NCBI GenBank assembly: GCA_965658445.1
Contig: CBFHSF010000001.1
Span: 286,972-350,971 of the forward strand
Source of the DNA: CBFHSF01 sp965658445
Lineage (GTDB): Bacteria > Bacteroidota > Bacteroidia > Flavobacteriales > Schleiferiaceae
DNA: 64,000 nt
Direction of reading: 5' to 3'
Shown: piece after piece, positions 36,671 through 45,991 of the stretch
How the letters are laid out: each line of letters opens with the position of its first letter
Numbering within the stretch: the first letter of the stretch is position 1
The notes under the pieces: generated by a model
The model's database searches: none
Told to the model about the DNA's origin: nothing
The model's input: only the letters and a program-made list of their open reading frames with translations
Made by a program: the position numbers and the translations under genes

Positions 36671-39466
36671 TTACAACTTTCCTTTGAGAGCATCCGCTGT
36701 GTGCGTATTGTGCGAGAAAATGTCATTCGGTACCCCTTCAAACACAATTTCGCCTCCTTTGTTTCCACCTTCAGGACCTAAATCTATGAGCCAATCCGCA
36801 CATTTTATTACGTCGGTATTGTGCTCTATGACTAACACGGAGTGGCCTCTTTCAATTAAGGCGTTGAATGATGCCAAGAGCTTTTTGATATCGTCAAAGT
36901 GAAGTCCTGTAGTAGGTTCATCAAATATGAAAAGCGTTTTATCCGAAGAAGCCCCTTTCACCAAGAAACTGGCTAGTTTCACGCGTTGGGCTTCTCCTCC
37001 CGATAGAGTAGAGGAGCTTTGTCCCAAATGGATATATCCCAATCCCACTTCTTGGAGCGGTCTGATTTTATTGGCGATTTTCATTTGGTTTTCTCCTTCA
37101 AAGAATTCTATGGCCTCATTTACGGTCAGTTCTAGTATGTCGAAAATAGATTTCCCAGCAAACTGTACTTCGAGTACTTCGTCTTTAAATCTCTTGCCTT
37201 CACAGGTTTCACAAACCAAGTGAACATCCGCCATAAACTGCATTTCAATGGTCACTTCCCCTTCTCCCTTACACGTTTCGCAACGGCCGCCGTCTGTATT
37301 GAATGAGAAGTGTTTGGGCTTGAAGTTTCTGATTTTTGAAAGGCTCTGTTGCGCGAAAAGATTCCGGATTTCGTCATAGGCCTTTAGGTACGTTACGGGA
37401 TTGCTTCGAGAGGACTTTCCAATGGGGTTTTGATCCACAAACTCAATGGCTTCCACCTTTTCTATGGCTCCGCTAATGCCTGTGTATTTACCTGTCTTTT
37501 CTCCATAGCCACCCAGTCTCTTGGAAAGGGCAGGGTAGAGGATTTTTTTGATGAGTGATGATTTTCCAGATCCTGAAACTCCAGTTACTACTGTGAAGGC
37601 CTCCAGAGGAACTTTGATGTCCACATTTTTGAGGTTATTCTCTCGGGCTCCTTCAATTTCAATAAAGTGCTTTGCCGGTCTTCTTGACTCGGGAAGTTCA
37701 ATGAACTTATCCCCGCGCAAGTATTCCGCTGTCAAAGACCCTCCGTTGGAAACGATTTGATCGTAGGTTCCAGAATTCACAATTTCACCACCAAGCCGAC
37801 CTGCTCCGGGACCGATGTCAATGATGTAATCGGCGGCCTTCATAAACTCTTCATCGTGTTCTACCACAATTACCGTGTTTCCGTGATCTCTCAAGTTTTT
37901 GACCACTTTGATCAAGCGTTGAGTATCTCGAGGGTGCAAGCCAATGCTGGGTTCGTCGAGGATGTACATAGATCCCACCAAACTAGAACCTAAGGAGGTC
38001 GCGAGGTTAATTCTCTGAGATTCTCCACCCGATAGCGTTCCGGAAACTCGGTTGAGGGTAAGGTATCCCAATCCAACATCTTGAAGATAGGACAGGCGGT
38101 TGTTGATTTCTATCAATAGGCGCTTGGCCACCTGACTTTCAAACTCCGTCAATTCCAATCCAGAGAAAAACGCCACCATATCATCAATAGACAAGTCTAC
38201 CAAATCCTGAATGGAAGATTCGTTGATTTTTACGTAACCTGCCTCTGGGCGAAGGCGTGTGCCCTTACAAGTAGGACATTCTGTTTTTCCGCGATAGCGA
38301 GAGAGCATCACGCGGTATTGAATTTTATAACTCTTGGATTCGATGTATTTGAAAAACTCTCGAAGTCCTTTGAAATATTGGTTCCCTGTCCAGAGCAATT
38401 CTCTTTCTTCATTCGTTAAGTCCAAAATGGCACGGTGAACAGGAAAGTCAAATTTATGAGCGTTGTTGAGCAGAGGTTCTCTCCATTCCGACATCTTTTC
38501 TCCCTTCCATGGCGCAATGGCCTCCTCAAAGACACTGAGAGTAGGGTTGGGTATTACTAAGTCCTCATCGATGCCAATGACGGACCCAAAACCTTCACAC
38601 GTCTTACACGCTCCATACGGATTGTTAAAGCTAAAGAGGTGGAGACTGGGCTCCTCGAAGGTCATGCCATCTGCCTCAAAGGCGTTGCTGAAGGTTTCTG
38701 TAGCAGAAAAATCAGCCAAAATCAATCGAAGCACTCCATGCCCTTCGTAAAATGCCGTTTGGATGGAGTCTGCCATTCGGTTGTCCTGATCTTCATCACC
38801 TTTTTTGACAACTGCACGGTCAATGACCAATTGCAAATCTTCAGGACGCGTATCCGTAGTTACTTCAAACTCTCCAAGGTTGTGAATTTCTTCACCGTGC
38901 ATGAGGCGGGAGAATCCTTGTTGTTCCAGAATCTTTAGCGTTTCATTGATGCCTCTTCCATTGTAGGGAACGGGGCAGGTAATGTAGAATCGAGTACCTT
39001 CTTCCCACTGGTAAATCTTTTCAAGAACGTCAGAAACTCGGTGTCTCCTTACTTCATTTCCAGAAACGGGAGAAAAGGTTTTTCCAATTCGAGCATACAG
39101 AACTTTTAGGTAATCATAGATTTCTGTGGAAGTACCTACGGTTGAACGTGGGTTTCTGCTGGTAACCTTCTGTTCAATAGCCACTGCGGGACTGATTCCC
39201 TTGATCCAATCGACCTCGGGTTTGTCCAATCTCCCTAAGAACTGACGCGCGTAGGAGCTCAAACTTTCTACATACCTTCTTTGGCCCTCTGCATACAATG
39301 TATCAAAGGCTAAAGAGGACTTTCCAGACCCTGATAAACCGGTGATTACAACCAGTTTTTTTTGGGGGATAGCGAGGTTAATATTTTTGAGATTGTGCAA
39401 TCGAGCCCCTTTGATAACAATGTATTTTCGGGGGTCAAAGGATTCTAATTCTTTCTCGGTCATCAA
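36671..39466 (-). CDS. uvrA: Excinuclease ABC subunit UvrA (copy 2)
   Basis: 931 residues, complete, without gap. Walker A GLSGSGKSSLA near residue 45 and GVSGSGKSSL in the second module, with ABC signatures LSGGESQRINLA and LSGGEAQRVKLA. Zinc cysteines lie in CKTCEGFG, CPTCKGTR and CETCKGEG...CETCEGKRF. It differs clearly from copy 1 (for example GESQRINLATSLG against GEAQRIRLATQIG), so the two are old paralogues, not an assembly duplicate. Many Bacteroidota carry two UvrA proteins; which one pairs with UvrB in standard repair cannot be told here. Confidence 0.93.
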   Translation of the reverse strand: MMTEKELESFDPRKYIVIKGARLHNLKNINLAIPQKKLVVITGLSGSGKSSLAFDTLYAEGQRRYVESLSSYARQFLGRLDKPEVDWIKGISPAVAIEQKVTSRNPRSTVGTSTEIYDYLKVLYARIGKTFSPVSGNEVRRHRVSDVLEKIYQWEEGTRFYITCPVPYNGRGINETLKILEQQGFSRLMHGEEIHNLGEFEVTTDTRPEDLQLVIDRAVVKKGDEDQDNRMADSIQTAFYEGHGVLRLILADFSATETFSNAFEADGMTFEEPSLHLFSFNNPYGACKTCEGFGSVIGIDEDLVIPNPTLSVFEEAIAPWKGEKMSEWREPLLNNAHKFDFPVHRAILDLTNEERELLWTGNQYFKGLREFFKYIESKSYKIQYRVMLSRYRGKTECPTCKGTRLRPEAGYVKINESSIQDLVDLSIDDMVAFFSGLELTEFESQVAKRLLIEINNRLSYLQDVGLGYLTLNRVSGTLSGGESQRINLATSLGSSLVGSMYILDEPSIGLHPRDTQRLIKVVKNLRDHGNTVIVVEHDEEFMKAADYIIDIGPGAGRLGGEIVNSGTYDQIVSNGGSLTAEYLRGDKFIELPESRRPAKHFIEIEGARENNLKNVDIKVPLEAFTVVTGVSGSGKSSLIKKILYPALSKRLGGYGEKTGKYTGISGAIEKVEAIEFVDQNPIGKSSRSNPVTYLKAYDEIRNLFAQQSLSKIRNFKPKHFSFNTDGGRCETCKGEGEVTIEMQFMADVHLVCETCEGKRFKDEVLEVQFAGKSIFDILELTVNEAIEFFEGENQMKIANKIRPLQEVGLGYIHLGQSSSTLSGGEAQRVKLASFLVKGASSDKTLFIFDEPTTGLHFDDIKKLLASFNALIERGHSVLVIEHNTDVIKCADWLIDLGPEGGNKGGEIVFEGVPNDIFSHNTHTADALKGKL

Positions 39467-39621
39467 TGAATTTTTTCAGCAGATGGCAAAGGTACCAATT
39501 ATACTTATCCGTACCCTCTTCATGAAAAAGAGAAAAGCCAGATTATTGTTCAGACCCCGTTAAACTTTTTGGAAAAAACTCTAAAAATTTTAAAAAAATG
39601 GTAAAGTTTGACAGAAAATTC

Positions 39622-39629
39622 TATATTTG
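39622..39629 (+). promoter_or_regulatory. -7 element (TATATTTG) upstream of the second ECF sigma gene
   Basis: TATATTTG matches TAnnTTTG. It is 110 bp before the ATG at 39739, in the 272-bp gap between divergent genes. A TTTG at 39607-39610 is too close (11 bp) to be a standard -33 element. Confidence 0.45.
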
Positions 39630-39738
39630 AGGAAACAAAAGCAGTCACGCCTATAGACACATAGTTACTTTTTAGACAACATTTACTCAAACCTCAAGAG
39701 TCCGAAAACCGGTCTCTTACGTTCTAAAACAGTAGACT

Positions 39739-40323
39739 ATGGATGCACAACAAACTCCCGATAGCGCACTCGTTTCGCGCTATATTTCAGGCGAAGAGAA
39801 CTGCTTAGCCATTCTCATCAACAGACACGAAAGCAAGATTTACTCCTTTATTCTTTCCAAGATCAAGGATACAGAATTGGCAAATGATGTTTTTCAAGAC
39901 ACCTTTGTAAAAGTGATTAACACCTTGAGACAAGGTCGTTACAACGAGGAAGGAAAGTTTCTTCCTTGGGTAATGCGCATTGCTCACAACTTGGTGATTG
40001 ATCACTTCAGAAGACTCAAGAGAATGCCTACGGTATCTCCCAACTCTGACTTTGATATTTTTGATATCATCAACGACGGTAAGATGGATGCCGAAGAAAA
40101 GATGATTTACGATCAGATTATCAATGACGTTCAAAAACTAATTGAGTTTCTTCCCGAGGAACAAAAAGAAGTTCTCAAGCTGAGACATTACTCAAGAATG
40201 AGCTTTCAAGAAATTGCAGAATCCACCAATGTTTCGATTAACACTGCCTTGGGTAGAATGCGATACGCCTTGATCAACTTGAGAAAAATCATTGAGTCAA
40301 ACAAAGTAATCTTGACCCGATAA
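39739..40323 (+). CDS. ECF-type RNA polymerase sigma factor (Bacteroidota housekeeping-like)
   Basis: 194 residues. Region 2 covers about residues 20-95 (NRHESKIYSFILSKIKDTELANDVFQDTFVKV, then FLPWVMRIAHNLVIDHFRR). Region 4 covers about 130-190 (FLPEEQKEVLKLRHYSRMSFQEIAESTNVSINTALGRMRYAL). There is no anti-sigma gene beside it; instead a conserved-looking 46-aa ORF follows. This sequence type is widespread and highly conserved in flavobacteria. Its regulon is not evident from the context. Confidence 0.9.
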   Translation: MDAQQTPDSALVSRYISGEENCLAILINRHESKIYSFILSKIKDTELANDVFQDTFVKVINTLRQGRYNEEGKFLPWVMRIAHNLVIDHFRRLKRMPTVSPNSDFDIFDIINDGKMDAEEKMIYDQIINDVQKLIEFLPEEQKEVLKLRHYSRMSFQEIAESTNVSINTALGRMRYALINLRKIIESNKVILTR

Positions 40324-40413
40324 ACGCATACCTATCCGAGGTTAAGGATTTTTTTGATAGGATATATACTACGGTGACAATCTGAGCGTTAGTTGTGTAA
40401 ATAAATCGCGCCT

Positions 40414-40554
40414 ATGTCAAATATTACTCCATCAAAGAACCGTGAACTCGAAGTGAAACCACCTCGACAGGTTATTCAGTTTATCCTTGATTATTCCAAG
40501 TCTACAGAGTTCAAGAAGACTCAGTATGGCTGGGTGAAGACCCCGAAGAACTAG
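40414..40554 (+). CDS. 46-aa small protein downstream of the sigma factor
   Basis: ATG at 40414 to TAG at 40552 encodes 46 residues starting MSNITPSKNRELEVKPPRQ, with VIQFILDYSKSTEF in the middle and a basic end GWVKTPKN. The composition is protein-like (an amphipathic helix VIQFILDYSKS between basic flanks). I recall similar short ORFs after this sigma factor in other Bacteroidota. It sits 90 bp after the sigma gene and before a strong terminator, so the two share a transcript. It could be a regulator of the sigma factor; no function is known to me. Confidence 0.65.
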   Translation: MSNITPSKNRELEVKPPRQVIQFILDYSKSTEFKKTQYGWVKTPKN

Positions 40555-40624
40555 GTTTCTTTTTAGGGCACACTCTGAATAAAAGAGAAAACTCTTGAAC
40601 AAATTTCTGGAAACCCCAGAATGT

Positions 40625-40660
40625 AAAAGCCCTCAGCGTCAGCTGAGGGCTTTTGTTTTT
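40625..40660. terminator. Bidirectional terminator between small ORF and recQ
   Basis: AAAAGCCCTCAGC pairs perfectly with GCTGAGGGCTTTT around GTCA, with T-rich flank on the plus strand and A-rich flank on the other. It serves the convergent sigma-factor transcript and recQ. Confidence 0.9.
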
Positions 40661-40673
40661 AGTCTTGTGGATT

Positions 40674-42854
40674 TTAATTCGCTACCTCAGAGAAGAACTT
40701 AAGTCTAACCAGGCGCAGCTCCTCTTCGCTGTAATCGCCGTCAAACTCTTCATAGGCTTCTTGTAGATCTCCCGTTTCCGACTCTTCCATAAAGTAGTCA
40801 AAGACCTCCTCTACGGATTCTTCGTCAAGAACATCTTCCAGGTAGTAATCGATGTTGACTTTGGTTCCCGAGTTGACGATAATTTCCATTTCCCCAATGA
40901 GCTGATCAAGAGATAATCCCTTCGCGTCGGCAATGTCGTCCAATGGGAGCTTACGGTCAATACTCGTAATGATGTACACCTTGAGAACACTCTTGTTGGC
41001 CACCGATTTCATTACGAATTCAGAAGGGCGTTCTATTTGATTTTCTTCTACGTATTTAGAAATGGCATCGATAAAGGGACCTCCAAATTTCTTGGCCTTT
41101 CCTTCCCCAACTCCAGAAATGTTTTTCAACTCTTCTAGGTTACAAGGATAGTTTGTGGCCATTTCTTGCAAAGAAGGTTCTTGGAAAACCGCGTAGGGGG
41201 GAACCCCTTTCTTTTTGGCTTCTGTGCGAGTGAGATCCTTTAAAAGCTTGAACAAGACGTTGTCCAATGCTGAGGCACCTCCACCTCCTGAACCGGAATC
41301 TGACGAAACGGCTTTAGAGAAATCAATTTCTTTCTGTACGCTGAAGGGAACCGGTTTCTCCAAAAAGGCCCTCGCTTGGTCATTCATTTTTAGAACGCCA
41401 TAGGTTTCAATGTCCTTGTCGATATAACCGGCTACAACCGCCTGACGAATGATATTGTACCAATAATTGTCTGCGTGATCTTTTCCTTCCCCAAATTCTT
41501 CGAGCTTGTCTGCATTGTAATTCTTGAGAACGGCTGTCAAATTCCCCAAAATGGTATTTACCACCTGCTGAATTTTGAACTTCTGATTGCTCTTTTGAAT
41601 AACGCGCAATATCAAATCCAATCCCTCTTGAGCGTCAAAGGTCTCCTTGGGATATCTACAATTGTCACACATGTCGGTGCAATTGTCGGCGTCGTAGGCT
41701 TCACCAAAGTAGTGTAAAAGGAATTTTCTTCTACACATAGAAGTTTCGGCGTAGCCCATGGATTCTTGAAGCAGTTGCTTTCCAATTTCTTGTTCAGCAA
41801 CGGGCTTTTTGGAAAGAAACTTTTCCAGTTTTTCTATGTCCTTCCAAGAGTAAAAAGTGATACAATTCCCTTCTTTACCGTCGCGTCCTGCACGACCGGT
41901 CTCCTGGTAATAACTCTCTAGAGATTTGGGAATATCGTGGTGAATTACGTATCGCACATCGGGTTTGTCTATACCCATTCCAAATGCGATGGTGGCTACT
42001 ATAACGTCGATTTCTTCGTTGAGGAAATCATCTTGATGCTTGGCTCGGGTATTGCCATCGAGTCCTGCGTGATAGGGGATGGCTTTTATGCCGTTTACTT
42101 GCAAGGCTTGGGCTACTTCTTCCACCTTCTGTCTACTCAAACAATAAATGATGGCGGACTTTCCCTTTTGGTCTTTGAGGATTTTGGTGATTTCCTTTTC
42201 GGCATCCACTTTGGGACGAATCTCGTAGTAGAGGTTTTCGCGGTTAAAGGAGGACTTAAAGACCTTTGCATCCTCAATCCCCAAGTTCTTCATGATGTCC
42301 TGCTGAACTTTGGGCGTAGCGGTGGCCGTCAAGGCGATAATGGGCTTGCGACCAATCTTTTCAATGGCATTTCTAAGGTTTCTATATTCAGGGCGGAAGT
42401 CGTGTCCCCACTCCGAAATACAGTGCGCCTCATCAATGGCAAAAAAGGAGATGTTTACGTTTTTAAAAAACTCAACATTGTCTTCCTTGTTCAGTGATTC
42501 AGGAGCAACGTAGAGCAATTTGGTCAAACCTGAGGTCACGTCTTCACGTACCTGAATCGCCTCCTTTTTGGTCAAGGAAGAATTGAGTACATGGGCAATT
42601 CCGTTTTCTTCAGAAATTCCACGAATGGCATCCACTTGGTTCTTCATCAGTGCGATGAGAGGGGAGACTACTATGGCCGTTCCTTCTTGCATTAATGCAG
42701 GAAGCTGATAACAAAGGGATTTGCCACCGCCCGTTGGCATGATGACAAAAGTGTCTTGTTGTTCTAAAAGGTGAGCTACAATCTTTTCTTGATTTCCCTT
42801 AAAAGTGGAAAAACCGAAAAACTGCTTTAGCTTTTCTTGCACCTGATGATTCAT
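40674..42854 (-). CDS. recQ: ATP-dependent DNA helicase RecQ
   Basis: 726 residues. This superfamily 2 3'-5' helicase acts in recombination and repair. Helicase motifs are in order: motif 0 FGFSTFKGNQEKIV, Walker A MPTGGGKSLCYQLPAL near residue 40-55, DEAH with the aromatic loop AIDEAHCISEWGHDFRPEY, TATATPKV, and motif VI QETGRAGRDG. The RQC zinc site has Cys in SMCRRKFLLHYFG and CTDMCDNCRYP. An HRDC domain is near residues 530-610. The ~110-residue acidic C-terminal extension (DLQEAYEEFDGDYSEEELRL) is a feature of the Bacteroidota form. Confidence 0.93.
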   Translation of the reverse strand: MNHQVQEKLKQFFGFSTFKGNQEKIVAHLLEQQDTFVIMPTGGGKSLCYQLPALMQEGTAIVVSPLIALMKNQVDAIRGISEENGIAHVLNSSLTKKEAIQVREDVTSGLTKLLYVAPESLNKEDNVEFFKNVNISFFAIDEAHCISEWGHDFRPEYRNLRNAIEKIGRKPIIALTATATPKVQQDIMKNLGIEDAKVFKSSFNRENLYYEIRPKVDAEKEITKILKDQKGKSAIIYCLSRQKVEEVAQALQVNGIKAIPYHAGLDGNTRAKHQDDFLNEEIDVIVATIAFGMGIDKPDVRYVIHHDIPKSLESYYQETGRAGRDGKEGNCITFYSWKDIEKLEKFLSKKPVAEQEIGKQLLQESMGYAETSMCRRKFLLHYFGEAYDADNCTDMCDNCRYPKETFDAQEGLDLILRVIQKSNQKFKIQQVVNTILGNLTAVLKNYNADKLEEFGEGKDHADNYWYNIIRQAVVAGYIDKDIETYGVLKMNDQARAFLEKPVPFSVQKEIDFSKAVSSDSGSGGGGASALDNVLFKLLKDLTRTEAKKKGVPPYAVFQEPSLQEMATNYPCNLEELKNISGVGEGKAKKFGGPFIDAISKYVEENQIERPSEFVMKSVANKSVLKVYIITSIDRKLPLDDIADAKGLSLDQLIGEMEIIVNSGTKVNIDYYLEDVLDEESVEEVFDYFMEESETGDLQEAYEEFDGDYSEEELRLVRLKFFSEVAN

Positions 42855-42991
42855 TGGAAACTGGTTTTACCTCCGCGCAGCTGGATGCTTTTCTAAGGTA
42901 AGATACGAAATGTTTAGTGACAGACGGAATTAATTGAAATCAAAGTTAGTATTCTTTTCTTCAATAGTTACCACCTTATGGAATTATCCCT

Positions 42992-43000
42992 CATATTTGC
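42992..43000 (+). promoter_or_regulatory. CATATTTGC promoter-like element upstream of tatC
   Basis: Third copy of the nonamer, 38 bp before the tatC ATG. It supports the start at 43039 rather than the upstream in-frame codons, which this element would precede or overlap. Confidence 0.4.
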
Positions 43001-43038
43001 ACTCTAATTGGAAAAATCCGATTTTCCATTGTAAGAAA

Positions 43039-43848
43039 ATGGCCTCAGAATCGAACGCAAATAACATGTCCTTCCTGGATCACCTAGAGCAATTGCGATG
43101 GCATTTGATACGCTCTACCGTGGCCGTTATGATAGGCACCGTTTTGGCTTTTCTCAACAAGAGTTTCTTGTTTGACACCCTGATTTTCGGGCCTAAGTCA
43201 CCCACCTTTTGGACTTATGTTCAGATTTGCCAATGGTCACAAGCCATCGGAGCCAATATGTTTTGTTTTGAGGAGATGCCCTTTACCCTTCTCAACACCA
43301 AAATGGCGGGTCAATTCTCTACCCATATTTGGGTGAGTTTAATCGCGGGAATCATCATCGCCTTTCCCTACATTTTGTTTGAAGTATGGCGCTTTGTAAA
43401 ACCCGGTCTTCACGAAGGTGAAGCCAGAGCTTCTAAAAGTATTTTATCCTTTGGAGGATTGTTGTTTTTCACGGGTGTACTCTTCGGTTACTTCATTATC
43501 GTTCCGTTGTCCATTCAGTTTTTGGGGACGTATACGATTTCTGATGAGGTAAATAATTTGATTGATCTCTCATCGTTTATCTCCACAGTTACAAGTGTTA
43601 CTCTAGCTTGTGGTCTCTTGTTTGAATTGCCTATCTTGGTGTACTTTGGTGCGCGACTCGGATTCATTACATCTTCTTTGATGAAGACGTACCGCAGACA
43701 CGCCATTGTGGTTATTATGGTTTTATCTGCTGTAATTACCCCGCCCGATGTAGCCAGTCAAATTTTGGTAACCTTGCCCGTTCTCGTATTGTACGAAGTA
43801 GGTATAGTAATTGTTAAACGAGTAGAAAAACAACAGAAAACCGCATGA
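43039..43848 (+). CDS. tatC: Sec-independent (twin-arginine) translocase subunit TatC
   Basis: 269 residues from the ATG at 43039 (MASESNANNMSFLDHLEQLRWHL); the open frame further upstream has no TatC-like sequence. Six membrane segments. The family N-terminal signature FLDHLEQLRWHLIRS and EVWRFVKPGLHEGEAR after segment 2 are clear and form the signal-peptide binding site. It exports folded proteins across the inner membrane. A longer-than-usual first periplasmic loop (residues 40-85, FGPKSPTFWTYVQICQWSQA) is common in Bacteroidota. The stop overlaps the lptB ATG by 4 bp. Confidence 0.92.
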   Translation: MASESNANNMSFLDHLEQLRWHLIRSTVAVMIGTVLAFLNKSFLFDTLIFGPKSPTFWTYVQICQWSQAIGANMFCFEEMPFTLLNTKMAGQFSTHIWVSLIAGIIIAFPYILFEVWRFVKPGLHEGEARASKSILSFGGLLFFTGVLFGYFIIVPLSIQFLGTYTISDEVNNLIDLSSFISTVTSVTLACGLLFELPILVYFGARLGFITSSLMKTYRRHAIVVIMVLSAVITPPDVASQILVTLPVLVLYEVGIVIVKRVEKQQKTA

Positions 43849-44594
43849 GTCTAGTTCTTAGAGCCGACAACATCATTAAGAAATACGGTTCCCGAACCGT
43901 TGTAAAAGGCGTAAGCTTTGAGGTAAGACAAGGAGAAATCGTTGGGTTGTTGGGACCGAATGGTGCCGGAAAGACCACCTCCTTTTACATGGTAGTTGGA
44001 TTGGTGAAACCCAATGAAGGGGCGGTTTATCTAGATGATAAAGAGATCACACCTTTCCCCATGTACAAGAGAGCCCAGCAGGGTATTGGGTACTTGGCGC
44101 AAGAGGCCTCTGTCTTTAGAAAACTTTCGGTTGAGGACAACATTCGCGGGGTGCTTCAAATGACAAAACTCTCAAAGGGAGAGCAAAAGGATAAGTTGGA
44201 AAGTCTGTTGGACGAATTCGGACTGCAGCACATTCGCAAGAATCGCGGGGATTTGTTGTCTGGAGGCGAGAGAAGGAGAACGGAGATTGCAAGGGCATTG
44301 GCCACTGATCCCAAATTCATTCTTTTGGACGAACCGTTTGCCGGTGTAGATCCCATCGCCGTAGAAGACATTCAATCCATTGTAGCGCACTTAACCGATA
44401 AAAACATCGGTATTCTCATCACCGATCACAACGTACAAGAGACGTTGGCCATTACAGATAGAACGTATTTGATGTTCGAAGGTCGCATTCTCAAAAGCGG
44501 AACGGCCGAAGAACTCACGGAAGACGAGCAAGTACGACGCGTGTACTTGGGCCAGAATTTTGAGTTGCGCAAAAAGGGCGTGATAAAAAAATAA
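43845..44594 (+). CDS. lptB: LPS export ABC transporter ATPase LptB
   Basis: 249 residues. It powers extraction of lipopolysaccharide from the inner membrane with LptF/G. Walker A GPNGAGKTT near residue 36-44, Q-loop AQEASVFRKLSVEDNI, signature LSGGERRRTEIARAL, Walker B FILLDEPFAGVDP and the switch His in ITDHNVQETL are all present. The GERRR form and the DEPFAGVDPIAV segment are specific to LptB. It is translationally coupled to tatC by the ATGA overlap. The other lpt genes are not in the window. Confidence 0.92.
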   Translation: MSLVLRADNIIKKYGSRTVVKGVSFEVRQGEIVGLLGPNGAGKTTSFYMVVGLVKPNEGAVYLDDKEITPFPMYKRAQQGIGYLAQEASVFRKLSVEDNIRGVLQMTKLSKGEQKDKLESLLDEFGLQHIRKNRGDLLSGGERRRTEIARALATDPKFILLDEPFAGVDPIAVEDIQSIVAHLTDKNIGILITDHNVQETLAITDRTYLMFEGRILKSGTAEELTEDEQVRRVYLGQNFELRKKGVIKK

Positions 44595-44620
44595 AAGAAA
44601 AATAGTAGACTCGCTTTCCG

Positions 44621-45586
44621 CTAAGCCTGTTTCCCAGTAGCTCGTGTCAACCTATCGTTGATGGCTCTTCCCAATCCCTCTTCCGGGAAACGTTCCGCCA
44701 AAATCACTTTTGCAGAAGAATTTTTTACGGCCCGCAGTGCAGAGAACAATTCTGTGGCGGCTTGTTGAAGGTTCCTCTTCGGCGAAAGCGCACGCTGAAA
44801 AACAATTCTATCGTCTTGCCATTTGTCTGAAAAGGACAAGACGGCAATTTCATGAGTATCCGCTTCCCTAAGCATTTCAGAAACATTTCCCAATTTGAGA
44901 GGAATGCCTGGGCTGTAATGAGATACCAGCATGCCCGGAGCAGAAGGATTACTCGAAGAAGTTTGGATCGCCAGATTGGTTCCCAACAACGCTTCCAACT
45001 CTTCCACCTCAAAGCCTCCGAGTCTCAAAACCTTTGGTTGTTTTCCAGAAAAATCAAGAATGGTAGATTCCAAACCTACGGTACAGGGGCCTCCGTCTAA
45101 GATATAGGGAATGCGATCTCCCAATTGATCCATTACGTGTTGCGCTGTGGTAGGGCTAACAAATCCAAATGGGTTGGCACTGGGTGCTGCCAATGGAAAA
45201 TCCAAGGATTCCAAAAGAGAGAGAGTCAAAGGATGTCTCGGAATGCGAAGACCAACGGTAGGATGTCCAGAAGTTACCAAGTCGGGAATGACCTCTTTTT
45301 TAGGTAGAATGTACGTAATGGGGGCAGGGCCTAATTTTTTGGCGAGGCTTCTAGCGGACTCCGGAATGTCTTTGGCATACAGGTCCCAAGATTCCACCGA
45401 GGGTACGTGAACGATGAGTGGATCAAATGCGGGGCGGTTTTTGGCTGAAAAGATTTTGGCAACGGACTGTGAATCCAATGCATTGCCTGCGAGGCCATAC
45501 ACCGTTTCGGTGGGAATGGCCACGATATCTCCTCCCCTGAGTAGGGTTGAGGCCGATTCAATATTTTTTCCGATTTCCGCTGACAT
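44621..45586 (-). CDS. tsaC: L-threonylcarbamoyladenylate synthase (TsaC/Sua5)
   Basis: 321 residues. It makes threonylcarbamoyl-AMP from Thr, bicarbonate and ATP for the t6A37 modification of tRNA. The YrdC domain (residues 1-200) contains GGDIVAIPTETVYGLAGNA, KIFSAKNRPAFDPLIVHV and PSANPFGFVSPT. The remaining ~115 residues (APGMLVSHYSPGIPL onward) form the Sua5 C-terminal domain, so this is the two-domain Sua5 type. It works in the same modification pathway as MtaB (14180-15526), which thiolates t6A. Confidence 0.92.
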   Translation of the reverse strand: MSAEIGKNIESASTLLRGGDIVAIPTETVYGLAGNALDSQSVAKIFSAKNRPAFDPLIVHVPSVESWDLYAKDIPESARSLAKKLGPAPITYILPKKEVIPDLVTSGHPTVGLRIPRHPLTLSLLESLDFPLAAPSANPFGFVSPTTAQHVMDQLGDRIPYILDGGPCTVGLESTILDFSGKQPKVLRLGGFEVEELEALLGTNLAIQTSSSNPSAPGMLVSHYSPGIPLKLGNVSEMLREADTHEIAVLSFSDKWQDDRIVFQRALSPKRNLQQAATELFSALRAVKNSSAKVILAERFPEEGLGRAINDRLTRATGKQA

Positions 45587-45601
45587 GCGGTAAAGGTAAA
45601 A

Positions 45602-45988
45602 TCAATTTACTCGCGAAGAAGCAAAAAATTGAAAAGTGGGGATGTTGACCGTAAAATACTTCTGGGTTGTGTGGTTGTACATGTAGTAGTGGCCCTTCAT
45701 AGCTCCGATACTCGCCCTGAGGTGACATCCGCTCTCATAGGTATGGGTTTCTCCCGATTTGAGAATGGGCTGTTCTCCCACAACGCCTTTTCCTTGAACC
45801 TCACTGGGACTATCACCGGTGTCAAAAATATACCAATGTCTTCCCATGAGTTGTACGGTTTCTGACGTTTCGTTGAGAATGCTGATTTCGTAACCAAACA
45901 AATACAAGGGACCGATTTTAGAGGTGTATCGACCCTTGAAGAAGGGTTTAACAGAAACCCTTATCCCATTGGTAAGTTTGGTGGTCAT
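45602..45988 (-). CDS. apaG: ApaG (Co2+/Mg2+ efflux-associated) protein
   Basis: 128 residues, a single immunoglobulin-like beta-sandwich domain. The family motifs are FGYEISILNETSETVQLMGRHWYIFD, written here as GYEISILNE and QLMGRHWYI, then VVGEQPILKSGETHTYESGC and MKGHYYM. The biochemical role is not firmly settled; ApaG mutants of Salmonella are altered in Co2+ resistance, and pyrophosphate binding has been proposed. It lies between tsaC and the DUF3667 gene on the same strand with very short gaps (15 and 3 bp), so an operon is likely. Confidence 0.9.
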   Translation of the reverse strand: MTTKLTNGIRVSVKPFFKGRYTSKIGPLYLFGYEISILNETSETVQLMGRHWYIFDTGDSPSEVQGKGVVGEQPILKSGETHTYESGCHLRASIGAMKGHYYMYNHTTQKYFTVNIPTFQFFASSRVN

Positions 45989-45991
45989 TGG

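Noticed and set aside
36671..39466. Assembly duplicate of the first uvrA
   Set aside because: Signature sequences, length and neighbours differ throughout, so the two are true paralogues.
41937..42497. 186-aa plus-strand ORF inside recQ
   Set aside because: It is antisense to conserved helicase motifs; it is a shadow of recQ codon usage.
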